A stretch of DNA of 64,000 bases from Mesotaenium endlicherianum. Its lineage: Eukaryota; Streptophyta; Zygnematophyceae; Zygnematales; Mesotaeniaceae. Shown piece by piece: positions 22,401 to 35,924 of the stretch (positions are counted from its first letter, which is position 1; the number at the start of each line of letters is the position of its first letter). A program made the position numbers and the translations under genes. The notes beneath the pieces were generated by a model, which did no database searches, was not told the DNA's origin, and worked only from the letters and a program-made list of their open reading frames with translations. The stretch covers positions 52,641 to 116,640 of the forward strand of contig WELA01009367.1 of assembly GCA_009602735.1 (NCBI GenBank). Reading direction: 5' to 3'.

Positions 22401-25400
22401 ATTTGAAGCTGCTTCGATTTCTGTTTTTCTTTTCCTTTTTGCTGTGAAGCTGCTTGATTACTTGCTTTCAGGTTCTTGTTAGTGTCAAGTTTTTGAATCT
22501 TGTTTGTGCCGTATCATGCACTGTCCTGTTGTGCTTTGTCACGCTTATTGTTGTTATGACATGCACGCCATTGTTGCACTCCGTTGGCAGCTCAAGAAGG
22601 CCCTGAAGGGGTACCGCGTGGAGTATACCCACCCCAAACTGAAGGGGCGACGGTACCGAGTGAACAGCATCAGCGAGAAGCCGATGTCTCAGTGCAAGTA
22701 AGGCCCAGCCTGGTCCCCCTTCTTCCAGGGGGGGGTTCTGGGTAGTGTTTGGACTGGTGTCTGGACTGCACCTACGTGACACTTGCCAGTGCTGCAGATT
22801 GCTGTTGTGCGCTCGGTTGCTGGCTGTTAGAAACCCAATGCCCCCTGTTTACAAACTTGACTTCCATTCTCAAGCGTCTCCTTCAAGAGGTTTGGAAGGT
22901 GTGCCCTTTCATATTAATTGTGTATCTATTGTGGTAGTTTTGTGTCAACTAGCACTTTCTCCTCGTTGAACTCCGTGATGGCACTTTTTAGCAGGTGTGG
23001 ATTTCGGTGCTGACCTTTCGCTGACTTGGTGCAGGTTCAATATGACTATGGCCGGCACATCAGTGGAGGAGTCGGTGATAGCTTACTATCAGAAGAACTA
23101 CCAGATCGAGCTGAAGTACACCCAGCTGCCGTGTCTGGATGCTGGGGCGCCGGGCAACCCCAGGTACCTGCCCATGGAGGTATGTCGTGTTGGTGCCTTA
23201 TTGCTTCCCAGTTTGATCTGTATCTCTGCTGAAGGGGGCAGGTAGTTTGTGTTTATAAATAGATATTGTGTCTTGGTCTCATGTGGTTGCCCTTTTTCTG
23301 TCCCTGTAAGCGTGCTATGACTTCTGTCCGCTTGACATAGTCCTACCTGCTCTTGGAAGTAAGGTGGTGGTAGCCTTATATGGCTGGTAGATGAATCGGG
23401 TAGTTTGTTTGGGTTGCATGATTGTGTTGGTAGTTTGTTTGCTATGCATGATTGTGTTGGTTGTGCTGAATTTGCAGGTCGAGACAAAGTTTGGTGGGTG
23501 TGACTCATCTGTTCCTTGCCATAAAGTGTGTAGAAGAGTTGGTGCAGCTTGAGGGAGGAGTCTTGGGTCTGCTTTTGCATGCAATTGGAGGTTGTGAAAA
23601 TGTCGCGCTTCAGTGAAGTCAGCGGCTCGACGGAATGATTGCTTTCGGCAGGACACGTTTCAAGAGTGGCCCTCGAGTTATACACTCATTTCTGGCTTCT
23701 GGATCATCTCTTTCACTTCTTAGAGTATGAGGCTCCGGGCTGCTTGGTAGCCGTGTATCATTAACGTGTGCCTCTTTTGTGTCTGGTCTGTCGTGGTGTT
23801 GTTATTGCTTACTCCGGAACTTTCAGTTGCTGAAGCTCCCTGGCGGACAGCGCTACATGAAGAAGCTGGATGCGGCGCAGACTGACAACATGCTCAAGGC
23901 TGCTGCCCTGCCGCCCCAGGGGCGCCAGCGCGAGGTTGAGCAGGTGGGCAAGACCTGCCACCTTCCGCATTTTGTCTCCTGTTGTTGGTTGCTCTGGCTC
24001 GGCATCCCGGCTGAGATGCTGGGAGCAGTGGTGAACGCTGTTTGGAGTAGGGAGCGTTCCCCTGAGAGGACTTGTTTTCCGCTTGGCTGAATTTGTCTGA
24101 AGGAGCTATAGTTGATGCCCAAGGTCGCGGATGCCCACTCTCACACGCGGATGCCCCCTCTGCGAGAGTGGGCGTAGACACGCTGACTTTGTGGCCTGTT
24201 GTCATGGCAGATTGTTCAAAGGAACAACTATGCGGGGGACGAGTTTGCCAAGGAGTTTGGGCTGAGCGTCCAAAACCAGATGACGCAAGTGAATGCCCGC
24301 CTGCTGCCGCCGCCCGTGGTACTGCTAGCCTGCTTGCTTCTAGTCCCCTTGATTGCACATGAGATTCGTGCGCAGTGCTTGCAATGATAGGATTTTTGTG
24401 TCAAGCACTCGTTTGCGGTCACATGGAATCACGCTCCTCTCGCAACTGTTCAGCTTTTGGCTGCCCGGGCAACTTCACTTTCTGTGTTCTCCGGTGGGTG
24501 ATGCTGAGAAACATGTCTGTACGTATGCATTGAGCACTTGCATGTGCATGTGGTGCTGTGTCTCTGTGTCTGCGTGTTCGTGTGTATAACGTGTGTATTG
24601 TCTTTTGCACACCGATCTGCAAGAAAATTATTCTTGAATTGCCACTCTTTTGTTTGTCCTTTCAGCTGGGGTACCGAAACCCCAACAACTCGCTCTCAAG
24701 CCTGCAGCCCCGGGAAGGTGCCTGGAACATGCGCAGCCTGGTGAGCTCCTCCCCCCCCTCTCCCTCTGGTTCTCTCTCGGAATCTGTCTTATAGCAGCAC
24801 GCTATGCTTTGCAAGTCGTTTTCTGGCTGGTGGCTGCGTTTGACTGCATGTACCCCCGGTCGACAAATGTAGAAGGTGCCGACTGCACGAGCATGGCCGC
24901 AGAAACTGACGCATGGGATGCTTTCTTCTTGCTTTACCAACAGTTTCCTTCCCCGCCAGTCCTTGCTTCACCTTATCGCCTGTTTCTCTGCCAAATAACT
25001 CAATAAGCGACAGGACCTTGGTACCATTTGTTTGTTTTCTGTGCGTACGCCCATGTGTGCAATATCAGAAAGTCCTGCAAGGGGGCAGAGTGGGCAAATG
25101 GGCGTGCGTCAACTTTGAGCAGCGCTGCCAATATGGCGCAGTGGAGTACTTTTGTGCGGAGCTAGCCAACAAGGCCAGAGACACCGGCTTGGTGAGTTCT
25201 TTGCACCAGCGCTCTTGTGCCAATAGTTTGCCCTATTTCCTCCTGCTGTTCCAGCTGCTGCTGCTGCTGCTGCTGCAGTTTTGCATCCTGTCCATATTTG
25301 CCTTTTGTCTGCTTTTGGTGTGTCTGTGTGAGTGAGTGCATGTGTTCATGCTTTCTCTTTTTTACCTGCCCCTTGGTCGCCATCCTCAGGCCAGGGAGGC

Positions 25401-28400
25401 ATTTTCGGTGGAAGAAGACTAAAGGTTTGGTTGCTGACCACTCTAAAATGTTCCATTTTGAGCAGGACATGGGACCCATTGACATGCAAACGTGCTTCAA
25501 GCAGGGTAACCCGTTCAAGCTGGAGGCTGTGTTCAGTCAATTGAAGGCGCTTGGGCCCCTGGGATTTGTTCTGTGCATCCTGCCCGATAACAACGGGAAT
25601 CTCTACGGTACGACCCTGTGGAACGGCTCGAGTTTCTTATTTGGTTCTCATTGAAACAAGTCAAATGTAAGGAGTCAAAACAAGGGAAGCTGAAGTTTGT
25701 GCTGTCTGCAGTTGTCTTTTTTGGGGGAAGCTTTTTTTTGGAACTTACAGTATGAGGGCGATGATGTGGGGGTGCAGGCGACATCAAGCGCGTGTGCGAG
25801 ACTGACATCGGCATCGTCACGCAGTGCTGCCTGCAGAAGCACGTGTACAAGTGCAACCCCCAGTACCTCGCCAACCTGGCCCTCAAGATCAACGTCAAGG
25901 TGGCTTCCTGTTTTTGCTGCTGCCCCTGTGTCAAGCTACGCTGTAATCACTGTGGGAGTGAAGGGGGTGGCTGAGTGTGTTTGTGCGTTGAAAGACTCCA
26001 GTATGGCTATCATGTTACGGGCATATGGAAGCTGAGTCCCTAAAAATCAATGCCTTGCATCTTCGGCTGGCTACTAGCATCGTGTGGACCTTCAAGCCAA
26101 CGGCTGGGTGACTTGCGGCCGTATGTACATGCTGTCTTCAGGCCCGGTATCATATGTGCTGCGTGAATCTGTGGGCATATAAGCCCCAGACATAAAGGTG
26201 GAAAGTAAAAGAGATATATTCTGTGTTTGAGGTGCTCCTTTTTCATGGTTATAGCAGGTCAACTCTCTGACAGTGCGTACCTCCACTTTCTGCGTCAATC
26301 CAATGCTCGTTCGATGCTTTTTTCCTCCTAATGTGGTCCTGTGCCTCGTGGATCAGGTGGGCGGCGGCAACACCGTCCTGAATTCGATCCTGACGAAGCA
26401 GCTGCGCATACTGTCAAACGACACCAGCCCCACCATCGTGTTCGGCGCCGATGTGACGCACGGCAGTCCTGGCGAGAGTGTGCCCTCGATTGCTGCGGTA
26501 CAACGTCATGAACATGCCTTCTTTGGTTTCCTTTGTGCTGGGCTGCTGTCGTCAAGTGTGATGCACTTCTTGACGAGAGAAGAGTGGCACTTGCATCTTG
26601 CCGCTAGTGATTTCATGAAACCATGCATCGTTCCACGCCTCACAATGTCTATGTGATACTGGTGTGATGGCGTCCCAACAGGTTGTGGGCAGCCAGGACT
26701 TCCCCTTCACTTGCCGCTACAGGGGGCTTGTGTCCGCGCAGGCGTCCCGCGAGGAGGTCATTCAGAACCTCACAGACATGACAAAGTGAGTGACGCCCCA
26801 TCTTATCCTTTCCTCTGCCTCTCCTCCACCCTCGTCTACCTTTGGCTTGTCTTCGTTCTGCTGCTGGCCACCTGATGTATTCTCAAATTCCATAACAATT
26901 ACGCTCCAGTATTTGCTAGTAACATGTGTGCTTCCAGGCGGGACCTCTCATGTAGCCAGTGGTTCCGCAATTAGGTCGCGTCTAGGCATCAGCTTTCTCC
27001 TTCATAGATTCTTTTGGAGCCCACCTGTGGAGCTCACGTACTAAACGCGCCCTGCCAAGCGGATGGTTGAGGTGTGCAGGGAACTTATGATGTCATACTA
27101 TGCCAAGAATCGGATCCAACCCCAGCGCATTATCTTCTATCGGTGAGGCTTCGGTAGAAACCCCGGGCTCCCCTCCTCTTGTCCCCAAATACCCCAGCAA
27201 CCTCGCTTGGCCTCCCTGCAAGAAGCTTCTCTTGCTCCTTCTACGGCAAGTTCTCTTTCATCCCTTCTTGAGCTTTCCACCCCTACTGTGGCTGAGAGAG
27301 CTCTTGGCATCTGCCAGCATCTGTGGCAGCAGGTGGAAGCCTTTGTACGGTGTGACCTGACCTCATCCTTGATCATGCTGTGCTGTTGCGTGTGTGCAGG
27401 GACGGAGTGAGCGAAAGCCAGTTTCAGAAGATTCGCGACTCCGAGATTCGTGCAATCAAGCAGGTTTGTTGTCTGTAGGAGCCTCTTCTGTCGTCTAATT
27501 CCTCTCGTTACGATTCTGCTAAAAGTTTCGCAGAAGTTATATTGACTGCGTAGTACGAGATTGCCCCTCTACAAGTGACAGTACCAACTTTTGCTAAGAT
27601 CTTCCACTTTGTCTCTTCATCTTCTATGCTTGGGGTCGTGGAAGGGCTGAAGGTGCGGCGCTGCCTTGTCAAATTCAGTTGTGCTCATTACTGTCAATCA
27701 TGTGATTGTAATTGAATTCTAATGCTTATCAAAAACCGTGTGGGTTGGGTGTACTTGTGACTCAGGCATGCTATGCGCTCTCACCCGATTACCACCCCAA
27801 GCTGACGTTTGTGGTCGTCCAAAAGCGCCACCACACCCGCATCTTCCCCGTCAACGCGCACGACGGTGACAGGAAGGGCAACATCATGCCTGGTATGCGC
27901 CTACCTATCTTGGATCCTTTGAGAGGGGGCATCTACCTTCTGGTTGGCAGAAAGAGATTTCTATTCCTGTTTGGGGGGCAGTTCTTTCTTGGGTGCAGTG
28001 TAGGAATTGGAAGCAGCATATTGCTTGCTTCGCACTGCTTGCATCACCTCTTAGGTGTCTGGTGTTGTAAGGGATGGGCCATGTGATTGGGCTGCTCTAG
28101 AAAGTCAGGGGCACAAAGCAGAATGTTGGGGTGTTGTGCTCACTTTACTTGTGGATCAAGTGGAGTGGTTGTGATGCCTGAAAGGTAGCAGCATCTGTCT
28201 TTGAGCTAGTCTTCTTTGTCAGCATGTCCTTGTCTGGTGGCCTCAACCTCGCCCCACTGTGGCCAGCGGAAGTGGTGCACTGACTCTGCGTGGCTGGCAC
28301 GTTGTCCTGCGCTGCTGCTGACAGGTACGGTTGTGGACACGGGCATTTGCCATCCGTCCGAGTTCGACTTCTACCTGTGCAGCCACGCTGGCATTCAGGT

Positions 28401-29762
28401 GCGGCAGGCCGGGCAGCACTGCTGTTCTTGTGCTTGTGCTGCACTGCCCTATGTACACGTTTTTTGTCAGTGCCAGAATCAGCCGTCGGTCTTTCCTACC
28501 CAGCGCTGTGGCTCCAACCACTGCACTTCTGGTGACATCAACTTGCCCTGGATGAAAGATACTGTGCGTGGCGTCTGCAACTCAATAGTTCATGTGCTTT
28601 TTTACCTTGTCTTTGAAGTTCTTTTCCAGTGGCATAATGAGAACAGGCACCATACGAGGCGCTTGGCGTGACCCCGTACTCGTACCTGTGTCCTGCGTAT
28701 AGAGGCCAGTGCGTACAATTGCGTCAAACGGGCAGGCGGAAGTTGTCCACAGCAACCCTAGTTGCGCTTGGAGTTAGTTGTGAGAATCTGCAATCTGGGT
28801 GTTGCCATTGCTGACATTAACACGTTACTCCAAAGGGGGGCTGTGCAGGGAACAAGCCGCCCCACGCACTACCACGTGCTGTTTGACGAGAACCGCTTCA
28901 CGTCGGATTCGCTGCAGACGCTCACCAATGACCTCTGCTACACGTGAGTTTCTGACAGTGACGATGGCCGACCTGTTTGGCATCTTTGCAGTTGCTTGGT
29001 GGAGTTGAGTCGAGTTTGGTTGTCTATGTAAGTGGGAGGCAGTCTGATGTGGGGTTCCACATATTTGTTGTCGCTGAATATGACATGTCCGCCTTCGGTT
29101 TCTGCTCACAGGTATGCTCGCTGCACGAGGTCCGTCTCCATTGGTAAGTTTGAAATCTGACCTTCTATTCTGTTTGTGTGAGGCTTCAAATCCTGGATGA
29201 CAGTCAAAATTCCTGAAACTCTCGCTGCCTTCTTGAGGCTGTGTTACCTAATTTAATTGCTACTATTCTTGTGCACTTGCCGTGTCTAGTTTTCACCTGC
29301 TCCCCCTTCTCTGGGGCCATCATGATGCATATAGCATAAATTTGTCCTCTCCCTATTTGTGCTCGCTGTTGCACCATGATTCCCCTCTACTTGACTCAAC
29401 GATGAAATTATCAAGCATGCATGTAATTCTGCGCAAGATCAGCAGTAATTCAAGCACTCTGCGTGCGTGTATGCGCGTCTCGGTGCGTACACAACTCCGT
29501 GTATGTGTGGGCGTCTGCAAGTTATTCTGTTGATACTGATGGGTGCTTCTGCGTAATTGCTGCAGTTCCTCCGGCGTACTACGCACATTTGCTCGCGTTC
29601 CGTGCACGCTACTACCTGGGTGCCAGTGACTCTTCCGGCTCTGAGAGCTCCCAGCGTGCCGGCCCTCCCGGTAGCCAGAGCTCCAGAACCACCTTTGGGC
29701 CCAGCGTCCCTCCCCTGCCATCGCTCAAGCCGGAAGTACAGAACGTCATGTACTACTGCTAG
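19438..29762 (+). CDS. AGO1: Argonaute protein, plant AGO1-like, complete 22-exon gene
   Basis: Small-RNA-guided silencing protein. Exons: 19438-20154, 20747-20940, 21072-21227, 21741-21874, 22232-22347, 22591-22697, 23035-23179, 23827-23943, 24211-24318, 24666-24740, 25069-25191, 25466-25607, 25778-25899, 26357-26497, 26682-26785, 27080-27142, 27400-27463, 27766-27892, 28325-28398, 28849-28943, 29112-29143, 29566-29762. All junctions are GT-AG and phases agree, giving 1,050 codons; Arabidopsis AGO1 is similar in length. Residues 1-~190 are G/R/P/Q-rich with GRG repeats. N and L1 domains follow, with PAZ at about 400-560 ([16 protein letters not shown]). The MID domain has [12 protein letters not shown]. 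In PIWI the slicer tetrad is present: D784 (FGADVTH), E824 (REEVIQ), D856 (YRDGVSE) and the histidine of THYHV (950/952). The C-terminus MYYC matches plant AGOs. The ATG at 19,438 has a good context. AGO1/5/10 clade is most likely; the exact orthologue is not settled. Confidence 0.95.
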
Positions 29763-31280
29763 GGCGTCGGGTCACTGCCGGGCTGACGACACACCAGCTG
29801 TACACTTGTTTATACGATGATGAGAAACAAATCTCTGGATGCACTTTCACTTATGTCAGGTCATGTAGAGCGTTCTTACATCAGGTTCCTCTCCCACTGC
29901 CATGCTTCTCTGCTGAGCCCGATGGTCCTAGAATCTGTCATACGAACAAAGTTCGAGCTTCTATATGGTAAGGGTTGACAATGCAGGAGCCGATAAGTGG
30001 AAGTCGTAAGCTATCTATTAGCCATCAAGGTCTTGACCCTCTGATAGCCAGTAGATGCACCATCGTGATCTTGAATATTGGAGCCAGCATTGGTAAGGCC
30101 TTAGGCAATGAGGTTGGTCTAAGTCGCCCACGTCCAAGGTCCAAGTACTTGTACAAACTATTGGATCAAATGATGAAGGCAAATGTCAATTTATGATCTC
30201 TGATAGATGCCCCGCAATGGTTTCTTTGTTTTTTTTTGTCTTGGTGAGGTTCTGCCAGGAAGAGGTCATGAACGATGATGTTTTTGTCAAAGCAGAACAT
30301 CACTTGAAAGCCAGCTTGTTGCAGGCTGGTATTTGAAATGTGGTATGGTACTTGATCCTGTTCTTAGACATTGAAAATTTTTGTGACCGGGTTATTGTGC
30401 GTACGAGTAACACACTAAAAGCAGGCTGATAAATGTTGGATGGAGTAATGCAAACAGGCAAGGAACAAGTGGTCATGTGCTTTCCCCCCTAGATCCATCC
30501 TCCCCCTTCTTTCTCCTCTCATCTTTCCTCACTCCTTGATGGCTTATTGCCAGCGGTGAGTGACCGAGGTTGCAAGCACACCATCAACAGATTATGCGAA
30601 ATGCAGCCTGTTTGTGGTCAAGGAGCGTATATATGTCGCACGTGTGAATGTTTTGATTTATTTCCTCGGCTTTATAGAATGCTTCTCATTTTTTTGGCTA
30701 AATGCTGCGATTCTGATTTTGGGTTGCAACTTCAACTTTAAATATGTGGTTTAGATTGTATGACGTTGACAATGCACCTCGACACTGCACATATTGAATC
30801 TTAACAAGTTATGTCGTCTCAGACATGCACGTATGTAGAACGGTTTATGACTGTGGCGAAGAATTTGCAATATTTGCAGATTGAATACTGTACGCTTTCA
30901 TTGTTTTGACAGCTTGTTGTGGTGGAGATGATCTACAGGAGCCTTCCTTCTAGGTGCATTTCCAATGAGCACACGGAAGTCACACAATTGCTCAATGAAG
31001 GTTAAGAGATATGATTGAGAACAAGAATGTTCGTGGTTTCAGCAAATTTTTTGACTTTCCCCCCCTTCTCCCACAAATGCCTGTGCCAGGTGTTGGCTCC
31101 TTATAAAGGCCTCTTGGGCTGCCAGCTGTGGCACTGCCATGTGCACAAAATTCATGTGGATCAACGGCCCCTATAGGCTTTATGCAGGGTTCTTCCGCAA
31201 CCCCCCTCTGTCGATCTCCTTTGCGATTGCTAGCTGGTGTATGAGAGGTAGCATAAGCAAGTGCTGCTGCTTGTTGGTAC
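29763..31280. other. Argonaute 3' UTR and intergenic DNA
   Basis: AT-rich, with no open frame longer than about 75 codons and no recognised RNA gene or repeat. The first part is presumably the Argonaute 3' UTR. Nothing else is identifiable until the LTR at 31,281. Confidence 0.5.
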
Positions 31281-32200
31281 TGTCATGATTTATTGACTCA
31301 TGGTTGATGCACCAATTCCAAGCTATAAGTGTAAGAAGGTCCACCTAAAACCATCATATTACATTTGACTTCTCACATGCAATTATTGACCTTTTCTAGA
31401 TTTTCAAGTCATCTAAATTTAGGGCATCGAGCCAACTTTCAAAACGCAACTGGTCTCACATTGTTTGGGTAGCTATCGGAGATAACATTTGCATATTAGT
31501 GATAGCTACCTACCGGTCCCTATAGCGCGGCCAAGTATGAACGCCCCAAGGTCAAGACGCGACTTATCGATCCCAAAGAACACACATTTGCACTCTTCGC
31601 GACCTCAAAGGAGCCTTAACATTCTCACCTAGTTTTAAAATTCGGATACGATCTATACGTATTGGATAGATACAATGAAGTATACACGGGTGCGCCAATA
31701 TTGTACGTAAAAGACGTCAAAATACGTCAAGCGTGTGTACTCAGTATAAAGTTGTTTGCAACTGTAACTTTTAAAGATTTAAATATTTCTGACTTTTGTC
31801 GATCGCGTTGGGTGGAGAATGACGAGCGCGTAAAAATTAGATGATAAAAAACAATTGATGTAGAAAAAAATTGTCAAGATTAGAACGCCCTAGAAATGCC
31901 CCTAGTGTTGCAATTTTTAGAAGTCATTAGTGGCAAGTTGTGAGTTACAAAGTTATCAGTAAAGGTGACACTTTCATCTCTTGTGTTTTCAAGACCAATT
32001 GTCTCTCTTGTGAAATGCAACATGGCCTCGTCTGGCCCAATTTCCAATTACTTGAAGAACTTCACAAGCGGTAAGCAAAGGCACAATTTATTGCCCTTGC
32101 AGGGACTACTCCATGAAGGTCATTCCGCTGTGCTCTTAGTGATCTTTTGGGCTGGACCTCATTAGTTGTCTCTTGACGATTTTAGGTCTTGAGGCGCTCA
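31281..32200 (+). repeat. Old LTR, family A/B (copy A)
   Basis: It starts tgtcatgatt like the LTR at 42,284 and aligns with it in several blocks: the start, the tctagatt...gtcat block near 31,400, and the block from ~31,915 to 32,200 with ttatcagtaaag and gatcttttgggct. The middle (~31,620-31,900) differs, perhaps through a further insertion. Divergence is high, so it is old. It is probably the 5' LTR of the retroelement whose internal part appears at 36,543, but it could be an independent solo LTR. Confidence 0.6.
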
Positions 32201-34169
32201 CTCTAATTAGTAAAAATACAAATTTTTAAATGTTTGCCCCTGAATTGGGTATAAGGCCATCATAGACTTCATTGTAGCAAAGCCTATTGGCCCGACTTGT
32301 ATTGCTAATGTTGCTGATGCACGTTCAACCTCTCAACGCACGATAGTATTGCAGCGGGTGTTGCATTCCGCCTGCTTGCCTCAAGGAGAGTGCGCGTGTA
32401 ACCTAGGCACCAAATAGAGGACTAGTCACGCACCCCCAACCAACTTGCACGAAGCTGGCCCACTCACACTCCCACGTTGCCTGTATAAAGGCAACTTCTA
32501 CTAGAGAGAGGGTGCATCTCCTCCAGCATAAAGAACAGCACAGCAGCGGCAGCGGTAGCGGCGGGCAAGCGGATATGCAGGAGGGAGCTGCCACCCTGAC
32601 CCAGTATTACATCAACAACTGGAGCAGAAGCTAACAACTGTACCTTCTTGAGAGCCGGCAAGCAAGCCAACTAACTCACACCATGCTGGCTAACTCTCAT
32701 TCCCACAATGCCTGTTACTCCACCCGTCATCTTGCACCTTGAAGACTTTCACCCTATATTTGTACCCTCAAATTGTCCTGCATTCACACTGATCGTATCT
32801 CCCAATCAACTCCCAATATAGGGAGAAGACGAGTTGGTGGTGGACCTTGCTAGTCTGCAAAGGGTGAGTGCGGCAGCTACCCTTGCAGGTGGTAGCGTCG
32901 CTACTCGTGAATTGTAGCCATGGAAAAAGAAGAAAATGTGGCCCACGATCGCAGGCAGGTTCACGTTGATAGCTACTCCAAAGCCTCGTCTATCTGCCTT
33001 CGACACAGACGGCTTGGCGTTAATAAATGGGTCCATCCACATTACCAGAGCTGGCGACAGCGCACTGGTTGTAGTGCGCGCCGCTGCGGCGTGGAAGCAT
33101 TACGCGAGCTGAACCTCCAGGTTGAAAGGGAGGGGGCTCAAGAGAATAGGTGCCACCTATGGCACTGCAGTTTGCATAGCAAGTTGGGAGATCTTCACGG
33201 CAGCCAGTTGCTGCGCCACAAATACCACATCACCCTTTTTCTCGCCCCCAAACATCTGCACTGCCTCCACCTTCCCACCCCCGCTCCCTCCCCCTCCCCA
33301 CACCCCCCATCCCCCCATCTTCCCCCCTAAGGTTCATGTAAATTAAAGAAAACAAGAAGGAACTTGGCAGGGCTCTTACCATCTCAACTTTGACTTGCAA
33401 TATATTTCAGTACCAACATCCACGTGACAGGTGTGTCATGAAATTTGCATGCAAAATGTGATAGGGCATTGGAGAAAAAAGGGCTAGGGGAAAGTACGTA
33501 GTGCAGTGTTAACCGAGGTAACTAGTGCTCAATGCCTTTGCCTGTAGAAGTTGGAATAATCCTGTTGAAGGAGGTTCCCAACATTCATGGTGTATCCTTG
33601 TTTGACAAATAGAGCCTGACATAAGCTCTTCTGTCCAAAATTTGATATTTAAACCTAGAATATACCTGCGATGGCTGCTTAAAATGTTAATGCCATGGCA
33701 TGTATTGCAGTGAAATACAATAACGTTGAGAAAATGGGGTTGAGTAACGCGCACACAAAGATCCTCTCGCATTTTAGAAAGCGTCGGCTTTTGGATGAGC
33801 AATATGGCTTAATGGAAGTGCCTCCTCAAACTGTCAATATCTCATTCAATTCAGTGTCAACCAATGTCCTACATCAAAAGTGTTTTGCATTGAGAGATTA
33901 GGTGTGCATCAGTAGCATTAGGCATTGCAGGTTGGATCAACATACTTGCTGCAATGGGATCTATAATACATGTGGTTTTATGGTCAAAATCAAGGGCAAA
34001 GTTCAAACAGTGACTATGTAACGTACAGCTTGCCATTACGAACTTCTAGAACATGCCTTACTAGAGGTATCTTAGAGGCTAGGAGTAAATCCCACGTAAA
34101 TTGGAATTAAGCGCATTAGACGCAATTCAATGCATTGTGTCATGATTTAGGATCTACCTACTGAAGATT
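32201..34169. other. Unassigned DNA inserted in or next to copy A
   Basis: Mostly AT-rich. A GC-richer part at ~32,400-33,330 has open frames on both strands (for example minus 33,042-32,806, 78 codons; plus 32,920-33,330, 136 codons ending in a proline-rich run). No family is recognised and splice structure is not evident. It may be a decayed transposon or captured gene fragment. Confidence 0.3.
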
Positions 34170-34745
34170 TTAACGAACATGTGACGAAGGTTGAGAGATT
34201 TTAGAAAGTATATGTGTACTGGACTTAGCATCCTATCTAATTTTCCACACAAGTTTTGAAAAACTTCAAAGTAACATCCGCTTACATATATAAATATTTT
34301 TTATTGTTTACTATTTTCTTAGGTTATTTTATTACATTTACAAACATTACGATAATTTTATCTCATGTCAAGAAGTTTGTACACCTTTTCATCAAAAGAA
34401 TGGTTACTCTTTGATTGCATGGGTTGCGTCAAGTTTTGGGCATGTACCTTCTTTGTTTTGGGTGTTGTTTTGGGGCTATACTCCTGTTTGGTCCGTGATG
34501 GTCGGGGTTGAGATTTTGGCAAACCGCGCGTACTTTATTGGTTCAATTTCAAGTTTCAACTAACCACGACTTTTTGGCTCGAGCCCACCAGAATCATGTT
34601 TTTGGCATACCACATATGTTTGGCGGGCCATCTGGCTTTTGCAATACCCTCAAGTGTGCATTTGCAATACCCTCAAGTGTGCAGTAGCTGTTGTTTGGGT
34701 CTTAAATGACTATAGTTACCTATCAATTTTGTTTGTGAATGGGGC
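34170..34745. repeat. Left arm of a long inverted repeat
   Basis: Reverse-complementary to about 35,925-36,450. For example, 'tgtttgggtcttaaatgac' near 34,694 matches the complement of 'gtcaattaagacccaaaca' near 35,940. The blocks around gaaggttgagag (34,189) and tagcatcctat (34,227) also match the right arm. Arms are about 550 bp and roughly three-quarters identical by eye. Such long terminal inverted repeats suggest a foldback or MULE-type element. A 21-bp direct duplication (ttgcaataccctcaagtgtgc) lies at about 34,647-34,689. Confidence 0.6.
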
Positions 34746-35221
34746 AGAGTGCCCTAGTGGAAGCTTACCAACTCACAAGGAACCAGACTAGTTGCAGATT
34801 TACTCAAAAGTGCAACGGCATATCAATAAGAAAGTTTTGCAGAAAAACTGAACGATTTAAGTAGCAAGAAGTGCTCACAAATAAAACACAATGAAAGACC
34901 TCATCATTATGTACCCTTAAAAATTTTCCAAAATTGAAAATTAATAAGTAACAAAGAAGTTCTTTTCATTTATAGTTTCCCGACCTAACTTCTATTCTCT
35001 AGGAGGGAGGGCCGCTTTGTAAGTGTTTGTCAAATTGCCCCTTCCTGAATGATTGAGAGTATGCCAGATCAGCCTAATCTGACATGTCGGGTCGATTTGT
35101 CGTCCACATGCACTGTATAGAATTCTCTTGATTCTTGAACGCGCTAAGGAGATCCGAAACTTTTAATATGTTCAACTTGGTCGGCACTCCGCGTCAGCCA
35201 AAATTGGGTGAAGGTTTGAAT

Positions 35222-35500
35222 TCACTCTAACAGACCAGATTGTTTCACACCGTTGGTCAACTCCTTGAAGTTCATACTCTCCTTGATGATTGACACAGGT
35301 GCAAGGACATACCTCCTAGATAAAGCGTCTGTCGGGTTAATCCTCACGGGTAAGTACTCGGTCTTGTGGTCGTGTTGCAGAAAATCCATCCACCTTTCCT
35401 GTCTTGATGTCAATGTTGGCTGCGTCATAAACTTCTCCAAGCTCTTGTGATCAATCTTGATGAACACCTTCCGGTCGTCCGGAACATCGCCAAATTAACA
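35222..35500 (-). mobile_element. Ty3-like RNase H fossil fragment
   Basis: The minus-strand reading gives VFIKIDHKSLEKFMTQP, then RQERWMDFLQHDHKTEYLP and NPTDALSRR, the end of a Ty3/gypsy RNase H domain. It is an isolated scrap between the inverted-repeat arms. Directly beyond it (35,503-35,600) the plus strand resembles the leader and gag start of family A/B (ATGCCTACTCG at 35,562). Confidence 0.6.
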
Positions 35501-35924
35501 AGTGTAAACTCCTTGCTTCAAAAACATCTCCTTTGGCCTGTAACACCTAACATATGCACGCATGCCTACTCGCAATGGCAAAACCTATCAACCATAATAT
35601 GAGAGAATAGCAAAGAAGACTCGGAATCAAATTCCAACATTGCACTCAATCGTCTACAGGAGAGCAGCAACTGCCTCTGCCGACGGCTCTGACTCTATTT
35701 GCAAGTCATGTGGTGTACTTTTGGTTCGTTATCATGACCAGCTTTTACTGAATTTGTTATGGCATCTTTGTTTGTGCACCAACTTGAGCGAAGTAGTTCG
35801 TCAAGAACTTGACACGAAAGGTTGGTGGTGCTTTATAAACAAAATTTGACCCAGACGACGGTGGTACACCAAAAACTCCACCCTTGGTTTGCCAAAACGT
35901 TGTTCTAATCTAAACAGGATTGGT

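Noticed and set aside
32806-33330. Possible host exon pair on either strand in the GC-richer patch near 33 kb
   Set aside because: The open frames end in simple proline-rich or phenylalanine runs, no domain is recognised and no consistent splice structure was found.
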